Assembly: GCA_018268785.1 (NCBI GenBank)
Contig: JAFDVY010000028.1
Span: 1 to 36,477, forward strand
Reading direction: 5' to 3'
From: Acidobacteriota bacterium
GTDB taxonomy: Bacteria; Acidobacteriota; Terriglobia; Acidiferrales; UBA7541
Length of the DNA stretch: 36,477 nucleotides
In this document: positions 10,001-15,988 of the stretch, one piece after another
How the letters are laid out: every line of letters begins with the position of its first letter
How positions within the stretch are numbered: position 1 is the first letter of the stretch
The notes under the pieces: generated by a model
The model's database searches: none
Seen by the model: the letters and a program-made list of their open reading frames with translations, nothing else
What the model was told of the DNA's origin: nothing
Made by a program: the position numbers and the translations under genes

Positions 10001-10039
10001 CCAGGCGAAATTGACGTCTACGGCCTGAAACCGAACTGA
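4061..10039 (+). CDS. Giant secreted multidomain protein: duplicated beta module, Ig-like repeats, lectin-like domain, FN3 pair, C-terminal beta-propeller
   Basis: This 1,992-residue protein has an N-terminal signal peptide ending near ATAQG (residue ~41). By eye the order is: module A (~46-247); an Ig domain with the W in YQWQKNGSPI (~248-336); three tandem Big_2-type Ig repeats (~338-602); a concanavalin/LamG-like domain (~605-805); two FN3 domains (~808-995); a second copy of module A (~997-1197); three more Ig-like repeats (~1205-1475); and a ~515-residue C-terminal PQQ-like propeller with blades such as VLIVATQHDTIYAFDAD. The two module A copies share FSAQ-FYA, GADTVTA, HEYSGI, GNITEDRV and WGMQ-VAF. 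There is no LPxTG or PorSS tail, so anchoring is unclear. The start is a GTG at 4061; a GTG at 4073 is an alternative with GGGAG five bases ahead. It is probably a surface or matrix protein; substrate and partner are unknown. Such proteins are common in Acidobacteriota. Confidence 0.8.
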   Translation: MGVKVNLNRPLLAFRGVLSAFKRCVPYLALLPLFLPTVATAQGTTPAFVQEKDKQVNSGTQNSVALSKSTTAGNLLVVYLIWDNTGAVGLSDSLGNSYISAAAATRWSGGQFSAQIFYAINAGSGADTVTATFATAVKSFGIVYAHEYSGISQATPLDVSVSAVGNSGSLNSGAVTTTNASDLLFAGGVSATTVTAPGPGYVARSTFQGNITEDRVVSAAGAYSATASNSAGGWGMQLVAFKGAGGAIITSPTVTSQPSSQTVTAGQTATFSVVANGSAPLSYQWQKNGSPITGANSSSYTTPVTALSDNGAKFVVVVSNSGGSVTSNAATLTVNAPVTLQSISVTPSNPSVNQSQTQQFAATGTYSDGSTKDITASVTWASSTPAIATISATTGLATGVAPGTTQITATLGSTVSPADTLTVNAPTLQSIAVSPANPALFPTQTQQFSATGKYSDGSSKDVTVTATWTSSSPAIATIGTSSGLATGVTAGTTQITATLGSVTSPSDTLTVNAVTLQSIAVTPTNSSINPSQTLQFTATGTYNDGSTKVITTSVAWTSSNPSVATIDGRLGLATGLSAGITQVTASLNSVVSSADPLTVISAGGNSYTTTFPLTENPISEGGKWINGKTVGLDWSDVRTTPGLAIGTQTATVLYDDSTAILSGTWGPDQTTQATVYTVNQSTNLFEEVELRLRTSISAHSIAGYEVNFRCTPVGNQYVQVVRWNGPFNNFTLLDSKAGPGLKTGDIVSATVVGSTISGYINGVLIVQVTDTTFTNGNPGIGFYLQSGTAAQEGDYGFTSFTASDGGPADTIPPSVPTNLAANVISSSEIDLSWTASTDNVGVLGYRVFRNSTQIATTATSSYADLTAVPGVPYAYTVAAFDAAGNVSAQSSPVNAQTVGAPDVTPPSIPANLQSSNISTTSVTLAWSASTDNVGVTGYQIFRNGTQVGTTTTATTFTDTQLTASTTYAYTVAAFDGSGNVSAQSQPLSVTTASIVVTPPSFVQANNNQIANGSAVSIAFHSATQTGNTIVVYAIWSNTGAATITDSAGNTFASIGAPLVWGGGFSAQVFYASHIAGGADTVTASFQTGVTSFGVLYVHEYSGIDPANPIDVTSSATGSSATLNSGSATTTAPNDLIFGAGVSDNSVTAAGSGFLSRDLAYGNITEDRVGASIGSYAATATHNGKIWGMQMVAFRASGAVTPPPAISVTVSPKTPSVQVGLTQQFTATVANTSNSAVTWQVNNVTGGNSTVGTISVSGLYTAPASVPSGAVTVKATSQADNTKSDTATVTVTPAPVIGVTVSPTTPTVQTGATQQFTATVTNTSNTAVTWQVNGTTGGDSAHGTISASGLFTAPTAVPSPATVTVTAISQADNTKSGSATVTITSTGSVTVTVSPKRAAITTGQTQTFAASINGSTSTSVTWEVDTVPGGNATVGTISAGGVYIPPATGSMHNVVARSTSNTTSASPASTVAVTDLAGVYTYHNDISRSGINAQEYALTASTVTSATFGKLFSCPVDAVVYAQPLWVANVNFSGVKHNVLIVATQHDTIYAFDADASSCTALWSKSLLNTGETWVGGDSDLGCSDIEPDVGIVGTPVIDSVTNTIYVASKSRITANGTIVARIHALDLITSAEKFSGPTVISGSIGSASFDAKRNNQRPGLALVGGKVYVGFGSHCDLSSYRGWLLGYTAADLTVAPSVYTTAPHATTGVESGIWMSGGAPSVDASNNLYVTTGNGTFDANSASAPNDDFGDSILKLSTTSGISVTDSFTPSDYLNRQSSDQDVGAGGVTIMPDQPSGPVPHLLVTGGKGGIMFLLNRDNLGHVGGAVQQFGVGGSSFSTPVFWQNHFYFIGSGGNSTLQSFTFDPTTPKFLLPAGSQSSESYGFPGATPSLSASGTSNGIVWALSTNSYCTTQSTSCGPAILRAYDATNVSTTLWHSDANSADAAGFAVKFTVPTVANGKVYVGTRGNDCRTTCTTTPTTPGEIDVYGLKPN
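4191..4798 (+). repeat. Module A, copy 1 (about 200-residue beta module)
   Basis: This is the first of two diverged copies of the same ~200-residue module inside the giant secreted protein; the other lies at 7049-7651. Shared landmarks in order are FVQ near the start, FSAQ-FYA, GADTVTA, SFG-Y-HEYSGI, LNSG-TTT, GNITEDRV and WGMQ-VAF. I do not know the family name. Confidence 0.7.
5071..5866 (+). repeat. Three tandem ~265-base repeats encoding Big_2-type Ig domains
   Basis: Each unit encodes a domain that opens with TLQSI-V-P and runs through T-QF-ATG-Y-DGS-K and ATI---GLATG to DTLTV. The units begin near 5071, 5339 and 5600. They are diverged at the DNA level, so this is an old tandem duplication rather than a recent one. 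Confidence 0.75.
7049..7651 (+). repeat. Module A, copy 2
   Basis: Second copy of the module described at 4191-4798, in the same reading frame and orientation about 2.85 kb downstream. It is placed directly after the two FN3 domains and before the second set of Ig repeats, so the protein looks like two concatenated ancestral arrays. Confidence 0.7.
7673..8484 (+). repeat. Three tandem ~270-base repeats encoding a second type of Ig-like domain
   Basis: Each unit encodes V-VSP----- followed by TQQFTATV-NTSN-AVTW-VN, a GG-S--GTIS-SGLYTAP segment and SGSATVTV. The units begin near 7673, 7945 and 8219. They differ from the first set (5071-5866) and use more GCG, GTG and ACG codons. The third unit is the most diverged. 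Confidence 0.7.
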
Positions 10040-10185
10040 AGAACAAGAACGCAATCCAACTGGCGTCTTGTGGGGCACCGAGTGGGAATCCGCGGCCCAA
10101 AGGCCTTTCCTAGAGCCGTTTCGACGTAGTTTAGAGCGGATTGCATTGGGAAAAAGCGGAGCGTTCTGGTGGGGAGCTGAAAAAG

Positions 10186-10260
10186 TGGTGCCGGGGGCCA
10201 GAATCGAACTGGCTACGCCCGCCTTTTCAGGGCGGCGCTCTACCAGTGAGCTACCCCGGC
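10186..10260 (-). tRNA. tRNA-Phe (anticodon GAA), CCA encoded
   Basis: Read on the minus strand the sequence folds as a complete cloverleaf. The acceptor GCCGGGG pairs with CCCCGGC, the D stem GCTC pairs with GAGC, and the anticodon stem CCGCC/GGCGG carries loop CTGAAAA, giving anticodon GAA. The T stem GCCAG/CTGGC carries loop TTCGATT. Discriminator A and a chromosomally encoded CCA occupy 10186-10189. There is no intron or missing arm. It stands alone between two plus-strand protein genes. Confidence 0.96.
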
Positions 10261-10438
10261 ACGAAAACAACTTTTCTAGTTTAGGGGCCTCTCCTCATCG
10301 TGTCAATTCGCCCCACAAAATTAATTTTGCTGGCAAGACAAGCTTGGCCGAAGTCAAAGACCCCACCGTCGATAAGGTTCCCAAGGGAACCGTCACAACG
10401 CCAAATGATTGCGCCGTGCTCGCTTCCTGATTCAATAT

Positions 10439-10924
10439 ATGGCCATGACAGCCACCGCTCAAGAAGCCACCGCCCTTGCTTCCCGCCTCGATTCCATCGC
10501 GGCCAGCGCGCCAAGTGCCGACGCGCTCATGAACTCCATTGTGCACCTTCTCCACGACAAGCTCTCCCGTTACAACTGGGTTGGTTTTTATTTGATCGAC
10601 CCCACGGACCCCAACACGCTTGTCCTCGGCCCGTTTCGCGGCAGCATGACGCCCCACACGCGCATCCCGCTCAATCAAGGCATTTGCGGAGCTGCTGCCT
10701 CCAGCGGCAAAACGGTCATCGTCGATGATGTCAACAGGGATCCGCGCTATCTCGCTTGCTCTCTTGAAACAAAATCCGAAATCGTCGTGCCCGTTTTCGC
10801 AAAAGGAAAAGTTGTCGGCGAGCTCGACATTGACAGCCATTTCCTCGCGGCCTTCGGTCCTGACGACCGCAAGCTCTGCGAACACGCCGCCCAAGTGCTC
10901 GGCAAATTCATTGAGGCCCATTGA
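10439..10924 (+). CDS. GAF-domain protein, free methionine-(R)-sulfoxide reductase-like
   Basis: The 161-residue protein is a single GAF domain resembling the free Met-R-SO reductase family (YebR/fRMsr): YNWVGFYLID near the N-terminus, then LGPFRG, RIPLNQGICGAAA, and LETKSEIVVPVF---KVVGELDIDSH. The family reduces free methionine-(R)-sulfoxide with thioredoxin. Two family cysteines are in place and 24 residues apart (C83 in GICG and C107 in LACS), but the upstream Cys, expected shortly after the GPF-G motif, is absent. That still leaves a catalytic and one resolving Cys. I chose ATG 10439 because the frame above it (TTG at 10409) has no ribosome site; ATG 10445 is also possible. Its stop lies 11 bases from the convergent minus-strand gene. 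A non-enzymatic GAF sensor is the alternative. Confidence 0.78.
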   Translation: MAMTATAQEATALASRLDSIAASAPSADALMNSIVHLLHDKLSRYNWVGFYLIDPTDPNTLVLGPFRGSMTPHTRIPLNQGICGAAASSGKTVIVDDVNRDPRYLACSLETKSEIVVPVFAKGKVVGELDIDSHFLAAFGPDDRKLCEHAAQVLGKFIEAH

Positions 10925-10935
10925 CTGCAGAACCC

Positions 10936-11721
10936 TTACCACCCGGTTGCAAATAACTTAAGCGCCGCTCGCTCCGAAATCTTCTGGTACTTTGCGTAGG
11001 CTACCGCTGCTCGCTGCCTGACCTGTTCGCCGTTCTCTCCGGCAATCCAGCCATCCAAAGCCGCTTTTAGCGTGTATGCTTCGGGTGCCATCAAATTTGT
11101 CGTCCAAAGCAGTGGCTCCGCCCCGGTCGGTTTTAGACCCGCCCCAAAATACTGCTTGCTCGCACAGGCCAGTACGATCGCCTGCCGCTTCGGTTCATTC
11201 CCGCCGGAAAACGTCTTCTCCAAGGCAAAATCCATTAGACCATCGTGGCCGACGTACACCACCAAATCCGCTTTCTTGTTAACGTGGATTGGTCCGTCTT
11301 TTGAGCCATCGAATTTAAGTGGCGTTGCAAATCCTGCTGCAGCAGAGAAGAAGTCGTTCACCGCTTCTTTGATTTCGCTACCACGGTATGCGTCCGCGAT
11401 CAAATAGGTTCCCGATGCCTTGTGGCGGAAAATGCGAGTGTCGATAATGGGGCCGCCGTGATGAGTCGTGACGCCGATTTGTTCCCAATCGGCGCTCTTG
11501 TGAAAGAACGTCCTCACACCGAACGCCGCACCCCAGTAAAGATTTCTGTCCGGATCGTCGCCGTTTCCCAATGCCGCAGGCACGGGGACTATCCCCTGAT
11601 GCGCGTTATCCGCAAGCGCCACGAACACATGCACGACGCGCGGTACGGTTTGTGCAGTCGAATCTGCTGTCAGGAATAGTGGGAAGAGCAAAAACGCGAT
11701 AAGGAGGGAACCGTATTTCAC
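10936..11721 (-). CDS. Exported protein of unknown function with a caspase-like (clan CD) His/Cys pattern
   Basis: The 261-residue product starts with a clear signal peptide (cleavage near residue 24, STAQ). I do not recognise the family, but the arrangement suggests a clan CD peptidase fold: a helix GSEIKEAVNDFF (114-125), a hydrophobic strand running into His159 (DLVVYVGHDG), and a second strand running into Cys186 (AIVLACAS). In caspase-type enzymes the catalytic His and Cys sit at the ends of such strands. Other stretches (ALADNAHQGIVPVPAALGNG at 36-54) have the look of a surface/metal or substrate loop. The GTG start at 11721 has GGAG four bases upstream. It follows ftsK by 32 bases on the same strand and may share its transcript. 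The enzymatic assignment is inference only. Confidence 0.6.
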   Translation of the reverse strand: MKYGSLLIAFLLFPLFLTADSTAQTVPRVVHVFVALADNAHQGIVPVPAALGNGDDPDRNLYWGAAFGVRTFFHKSADWEQIGVTTHHGGPIIDTRIFRHKASGTYLIADAYRGSEIKEAVNDFFSAAAGFATPLKFDGSKDGPIHVNKKADLVVYVGHDGLMDFALEKTFSGGNEPKRQAIVLACASKQYFGAGLKPTGAEPLLWTTNLMAPEAYTLKAALDGWIAGENGEQVRQRAAVAYAKYQKISERAALKLFATGW

Positions 11722-11753
11722 TGGTCTCCGGTATCTGATCTCTGATCCCTACC

Positions 11754-14195
11754 TCAGTGCATCGACTCGTCGAATTCCTTCATCCAACCTTTGCCCTTGA
11801 GCACTTCGCGAGGACGCGTTCCGTCCGGCGGGCCGACAATGCCGTCTTTCTCCATGAGGTCAATCAAGTGAGCTGCGCGGCCATAGCCAATTCGGAGCCG
11901 CCGTTGCAGAGTAGAAGTGGAAGCGCGCCCCATCTCGCAGCATATCCGCACTGCATCCTGGTAAAGCTCGTCGTCGGCCTCTTCTCCGCCGCCTTCGCCG
12001 CCGTTCGGAGCGCCCTCAAATCCCTCTTCCAGTTTCCCGTTTTCATCGCGCGGCGCTTCCAGTAATTGTTCGTTGTACTTCGCTTGCGCTTGTTGCCGCC
12101 AGAAGTTGCACACATCGACGATTTCGTCTTCGCTGACTAGCGGTCCATGAATCCGGTGCAGTCGCGAAGAACCCGCCGGCAAATAAAGCATGTCGCCTTT
12201 GCCCAGCAGTGATTCCGAGCCGTTCGAGTCCAGAATCGTCCGCGAGTCCACTTTGCTCGCCACGCGGAACGATATCCGGGCAGGGAAGTTCGCCTTGATC
12301 AAACCCGTGATCACGTCCACACTAGGGCGCTGCGTTGCCAGAATCAGGTGAATGCCCACGGCGCGCGCCATCTGCGCCAGCCGCGTGATGGACTCTTCCA
12401 CGTTGTTTGTATCCACCATCATCAGGTCGGCCAATTCGTCGATGATGATGACCAAATAGGGAAGAGGCTTGTGTTCGTTTTGCTCCGCGTTCTCAAAGAG
12501 CGAAAGCGATTGCTGCTTCTGGAAGGTCCGGTTGTATTGTTCGATGTTGCGCACCCCTCGCTGCGCCAGCAACTTCAGCCGGTTCTCCATTTCGCGCGTT
12601 GCATTCCGCAAAACGTTCGACGCTACTTTCGGGTCCGTCACCACCGGCGCGATCAGGTGCGGAATCCCTTCGTACAGGTTCAACTCCAGCCGCTTCGGAT
12701 CGACCAGTACCATTTTTACGTCGTCGGGAGTCGCCTTATAAAGTATCGACATCATCAGCGAGTTGATGAATACGCTCTTGCCGGTGCCCGTCGAACCCGC
12801 AATCAGCAAGTGGGGCATCGAAGCCAGATCCGTCACGCGAATTCGCCCGTGCAAATCGCGCCCCATGGCCAGCGTCAGCTTGCTCGGCGAACCCACAAAC
12901 TCTTGCGCTTCGATTACGTCGCGCAAAGCGATCGTTTGCCGGTTGATGTTGGGCACTTCAATGCCGATCGTGGACTTGCCCGGTATGCGCTCGATCAAAA
13001 TTGATTCCGCCTGCAGCGCAAGACACAAATCTTCCGTCAATCCGATGATCCGGCTGTATTTGATGCCTGCTTCCGGCTTGTATTCAAATGTCGTAACCAC
13101 CGGTCCGGGATTGATCTGCGTCACGCGCCCTTGTACGTCGAATTCAAGACACTTTTCCTCAATCGCGCGCGCGCGCATTTTCAGCTCTTCTTCATCGAGC
13201 TTCTGCGAACGCTCGCCCTCGCGCAGCAAACTTACCGAAGGCAATTTGTAATTCGGATTTTCTTTCGCGATCCGCGGGTCCGATTTCTTCGCGGGAGTCT
13301 TCTCCGGCTTGTCCTGATTTAAAAACAAAATCGGGGTTCTGTGCGCGGGCTTTTCGTCCTCTTCTGCTTCTTCGCTCGTCACACCCCGAAAAACGTCGCC
13401 CTCGTCAGCCAAGTGAATGGTCTTTGGGGGTTCATTCAATACCGCGGCGCTGCCAACCGACTGTGCCGGGGCGGGTTTGCGGCCCACGGTGCGGTTCGCT
13501 TCCACTTTTTGCCGCATTCGCTTCTGTTCGCGATCTTCCTGCCAGGCATGCCATCTTGCCTGCGCACGCTGCAAGATTCCCAGTTTCTGCGCGGCGCCAA
13601 TCGGTCCTGTTGAACTCATCGCCCAGGCATGCGTCCCGCTAAAGGAAAAGCTGGTCGTCAAAAACAGCGCCGTCACAAAACACGCCAACGTCACAATCAA
13701 GGCGCCGCCAAAATTGAATCCAGAGCGCAACACGCTAGAAACAATGGCCCCGAACGCGCCACCTGCGTGAACTGCTCCGCGCACTTCAGGGACGTGGCAA
13801 AGTTCCAGAAGTGCAGGCAGGGAAAATAGAAGCAATCCATACCCGATCAGTGTCGCCACCTGCGATTCCACTTCGCGGCTGCGGAACCATTTAATCCCTA
13901 TCGCCAGCACGCCAATGGGCAATAGAAAAGCTCCATAGCCCAGCAATTGAAACATTAAGTCTGCGCTGTACGCTCCAAACGGCCCAATCCAGTTCAGAGT
14001 CGCCGCCCCTGGACTCCCGGCGACGTTGAAGGATGCGTCTTTCGGATTGTACGAAAGCAGGCAGCCCGCCATCAGCAGCGCAACGATCAAGCACAAGAAG
14101 CCAATCAGCTCATTCAGCCGTTTGTTTTCGGTAGGTGTCAGAAAGCGCACGAAGTTCTCCTCAGCATTTTGGGGAAGGCTGAGAGTCTCAAGCAA
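11754..14195 (-). CDS. ftsK: DNA translocase FtsK/SpoIIIE
   Basis: The 813-residue protein is the septal ATP-driven DNA pump that clears chromosome ends and activates dimer resolution. Residues ~30-190 contain four hydrophobic helices for the septum anchor. A charged/proline linker (~200-300) is followed by the alpha/beta motor with Walker A GSTGTGKS at 467-474 and Walker B in YLVIIIDELADLM. A winged-helix gamma domain closes the protein (LYQDAVRICCEMGRASTS, then LQRRLRIGYGRAAHLIDLME), which reads KOPS-type polarity sequences. Length is nearer to SpoIIIE (~790) than to E. coli FtsK (1,329). It is downstream of uppP by 142 bases and upstream of the exported caspase-like gene by 32 bases. All motifs look intact. 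Confidence 0.97.
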   Translation of the reverse strand: MLETLSLPQNAEENFVRFLTPTENKRLNELIGFLCLIVALLMAGCLLSYNPKDASFNVAGSPGAATLNWIGPFGAYSADLMFQLLGYGAFLLPIGVLAIGIKWFRSREVESQVATLIGYGLLLFSLPALLELCHVPEVRGAVHAGGAFGAIVSSVLRSGFNFGGALIVTLACFVTALFLTTSFSFSGTHAWAMSSTGPIGAAQKLGILQRAQARWHAWQEDREQKRMRQKVEANRTVGRKPAPAQSVGSAAVLNEPPKTIHLADEGDVFRGVTSEEAEEDEKPAHRTPILFLNQDKPEKTPAKKSDPRIAKENPNYKLPSVSLLREGERSQKLDEEELKMRARAIEEKCLEFDVQGRVTQINPGPVVTTFEYKPEAGIKYSRIIGLTEDLCLALQAESILIERIPGKSTIGIEVPNINRQTIALRDVIEAQEFVGSPSKLTLAMGRDLHGRIRVTDLASMPHLLIAGSTGTGKSVFINSLMMSILYKATPDDVKMVLVDPKRLELNLYEGIPHLIAPVVTDPKVASNVLRNATREMENRLKLLAQRGVRNIEQYNRTFQKQQSLSLFENAEQNEHKPLPYLVIIIDELADLMMVDTNNVEESITRLAQMARAVGIHLILATQRPSVDVITGLIKANFPARISFRVASKVDSRTILDSNGSESLLGKGDMLYLPAGSSRLHRIHGPLVSEDEIVDVCNFWRQQAQAKYNEQLLEAPRDENGKLEEGFEGAPNGGEGGGEEADDELYQDAVRICCEMGRASTSTLQRRLRIGYGRAAHLIDLMEKDGIVGPPDGTRPREVLKGKGWMKEFDESMH

Positions 14196-14337
14196 GGCCG
14201 GCGCTGGGCCCTTGCCCTGGAGGAACGCCTCAAATCATACCAAACACATTCGCGCCGAGAAAGGAATGTTGCCGGGTGTTTCCACTCTGCAGATGGCTGG
14301 GCAACCCCGCATTTCGCCGGCTTGTCGCGGGGACGAA

Positions 14338-15177
14338 TCAGTGTGCGCCGCGGTAAAACGCGAGGAACAGAACAAGCAGCCCCAGAAGCAGGCGGTATAT
14401 GACAAAGATGCGCAAGGTCCGCGTTTGCAGAAACTTGATAAAGAACGCGATTACGAAATATCCGGCGATCCCAGACACCAGAACGCTGATGAAGAGCGTA
14501 GAAAGCGGCAGTTCGAGACCGCCCGCTTTGTGCAGCTTAAGCAGTTTGGGAAACTCACTCGCCACAGCTCCAGCAATCACCGGGGCCGAGAGCAAGAAAG
14601 AAAAACGCGTCGCCGCTTCCCGGGTAAATTTGCGGAATAGACCCGTCGTAATCGTAATTCCGGAACGCGAAACTCCCGGCCAAAGCGCGACCGCTTGTGC
14701 GGCGCCGATTCCAATTGCATCGCCCCAATTCGATTGCTCCAGTTTTCGCGTCAGTCCGGAGAGGGAATCGGCGGCCCACATCAGAAGCCCCACCACGATG
14801 AGCGAGATCCCTATAATGACCGGCGTTCGCAGCGTATCTTCAATCTGGTGATGGAACAATTTGCCAAGAATCGCAGCCGGAATCGTTCCCACAACCATAA
14901 ACCAAAACATTCGCCGGTGCTGGCTCACTTCCTCTGCGGGAGCATTTGCCGGATATTTTCCTCCAAGTCCACAGACGATCAACGTCAACCAGTCCTTGAA
15001 GAAATAAAGAATCACGGCAAGCAGCGTCCCTGCGTGGAGTGCTACGTCAAAGGCCAGTCCCGGATCGGGCCAACCAAGCAGCCAGGGAAACAGAATAAGA
15101 TGCGCTGTGCTGCTGACGGGCAAAAATTCCGTGAACGCCTGCACCAGCGCCAGAATAATCGCGTGAAGTAAGGACAT
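14338..15177 (-). CDS. uppP: Undecaprenyl-diphosphatase UppP (BacA)
   Basis: This 279-residue integral membrane enzyme dephosphorylates undecaprenyl diphosphate, recycling the lipid carrier for peptidoglycan and O-antigen synthesis and giving baseline bacitracin tolerance. The first signature is AFTEFLPVSSTAHLIL (residues ~14-29) and the second is GVSRSGITITTGL, which hold the catalytic Glu, His, Ser and Arg. Seven or eight hydrophobic helices are visible. The usual second Ser/Gly in the first motif (SSSGHL) is SSTAH here, a common variant. The gene begins 6 bases after the stop of the GNAT gene, so the two are almost certainly cotranscribed; an AAAGGA lies at the end of the GNAT gene. Confidence 0.95.
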   Translation of the reverse strand: MSLLHAIILALVQAFTEFLPVSSTAHLILFPWLLGWPDPGLAFDVALHAGTLLAVILYFFKDWLTLIVCGLGGKYPANAPAEEVSQHRRMFWFMVVGTIPAAILGKLFHHQIEDTLRTPVIIGISLIVVGLLMWAADSLSGLTRKLEQSNWGDAIGIGAAQAVALWPGVSRSGITITTGLFRKFTREAATRFSFLLSAPVIAGAVASEFPKLLKLHKAGGLELPLSTLFISVLVSGIAGYFVIAFFIKFLQTRTLRIFVIYRLLLGLLVLFLAFYRGAH

Positions 15178-15183
15178 GAAGGA

Positions 15184-15672
15184 TTAGATTTCCTTTAACC
15201 CTGGCTGCGATTTGATTTTCGCCTCGACCGCAAGCCGCTTGCGCATTTCGTACGCATCCAAATGGCCGGGATAATAGTTCTTTAGGACAGCCTCGATACG
15301 ATAACCGTGCTGCTGCCAGAAGGCAACGCCCGCGTCGTTGGTCAGTGCAGTTTCAAGCAGCATCGTGCGCACTCCGCGAAACCCGAGATTATTCTCGCTT
15401 TCACAGAGCAGTAACGTGCCAATTCCTCTGCGGCGATGCGATTCAGCCACGTCGAGCGTCATCACATGCCCCAAAGGCGGATTTTCCTCGGTCAGAATGA
15501 ATCCAACGATCTCTTTACCATCCACCGCTACCAAACATTCGGCGCCGGCACGCGATAGAAAATGCTTCAACATCGTTTTCGAGTAGGCAATTCCCGGCGC
15601 AAAGCATTTTTGGTCCAGCCTGAAAAGGGCGGGGAAATCCTTGGCGTCGGACTGGCGGATGGTGATGCTCAC
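15184..15672 (-). CDS. GNAT-family N-acetyltransferase (RimI-like)
   Basis: The protein (about 162 aa) has a complete GNAT fold: ITIRQSDAKDFPALFRLDQKCF at the start (strand 1 and the first helices), VAVDGKEIVGFIL, then the acetyl-CoA pyrophosphate loop RRRGIGTLLL, and LLETALTNDAGVAFWQQHGY near the end. It resembles RimI, which acetylates the N-terminus of ribosomal protein S18, but the substrate cannot be read from sequence. The frame is open to a TTG at 15720; I prefer the GTG at 15672 because homologous GNAT domains begin right there and neither site has a strong Shine-Dalgarno. It is the first gene of the minus-strand series GNAT-uppP-ftsK. Confidence 0.85.
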   Translation of the reverse strand: MSITIRQSDAKDFPALFRLDQKCFAPGIAYSKTMLKHFLSRAGAECLVAVDGKEIVGFILTEENPPLGHVMTLDVAESHRRRGIGTLLLCESENNLGFRGVRTMLLETALTNDAGVAFWQQHGYRIEAVLKNYYPGHLDAYEMRKRLAVEAKIKSQPGLKEI

Positions 15673-15766
15673 GACCCCAGATTCTAGGTCAGATACGCCT
15701 TTCCCGTTAGCGGTTTGCAACCCAAAAAGCGTTCAGCGGCAGCTCCCAATTCTGCTATGCTCTTTT

Positions 15767-15968
15767 CGTTGCGGCTGGCCGCAACGAGCAGTTACTTCGT
15801 CTTTTTGGAGGCGCCTGTGCGAACCGAAGTTCCTCGCCGCGAGGATTCCGCCTCCGTGTCTCCGGAAGCGTAGGCACTCCTGCCTGCAATTCCGCAGGCG
15901 GCCTCTTCTCCGCGATTCGCAATCCTTCTCGCTTGATCCTTTTTCCGCCGGAAACGCGTGCGCGTTTC
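15767..15968 (+). promoter_or_regulatory. Hairpin-rich leader region upstream of rsgA (candidate structured RNA)
   Basis: About 200 bases upstream of rsgA contain four clean hairpins on the plus strand. H1 is CGTTGCGG/CCGCAACG with a CTGG loop (15767-15786). H2 is GGAGGCG (15807-15813) pairing with CGCCTCC (15849-15855) around an inner stem TCCTCG/CGAGGA (15831-15845). H3 is GCCTGC/GCAGGC (15882-15899). H4 is GAAACGC/GCGTTTC (15951-15968), ending 8 bases before the ribosome-binding site. A TATGCT at 15756-15761 could be a -10 box, with only a weak TTCAGC -35. I could not match it to a known riboswitch or 6S RNA. Because inverted repeats read on both strands, it could also be a dispersed intergenic repeat element. 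Confidence 0.4.
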
Positions 15969-15988
15969 TGTGAGCCGAGGAGATTCGC

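Noticed and set aside
9077..10270. 397-codon minus-strand open frame across the propeller and the tRNA
   Set aside because: It runs through a complete tRNA-Phe and the propeller coding region in antisense; no family similarity.
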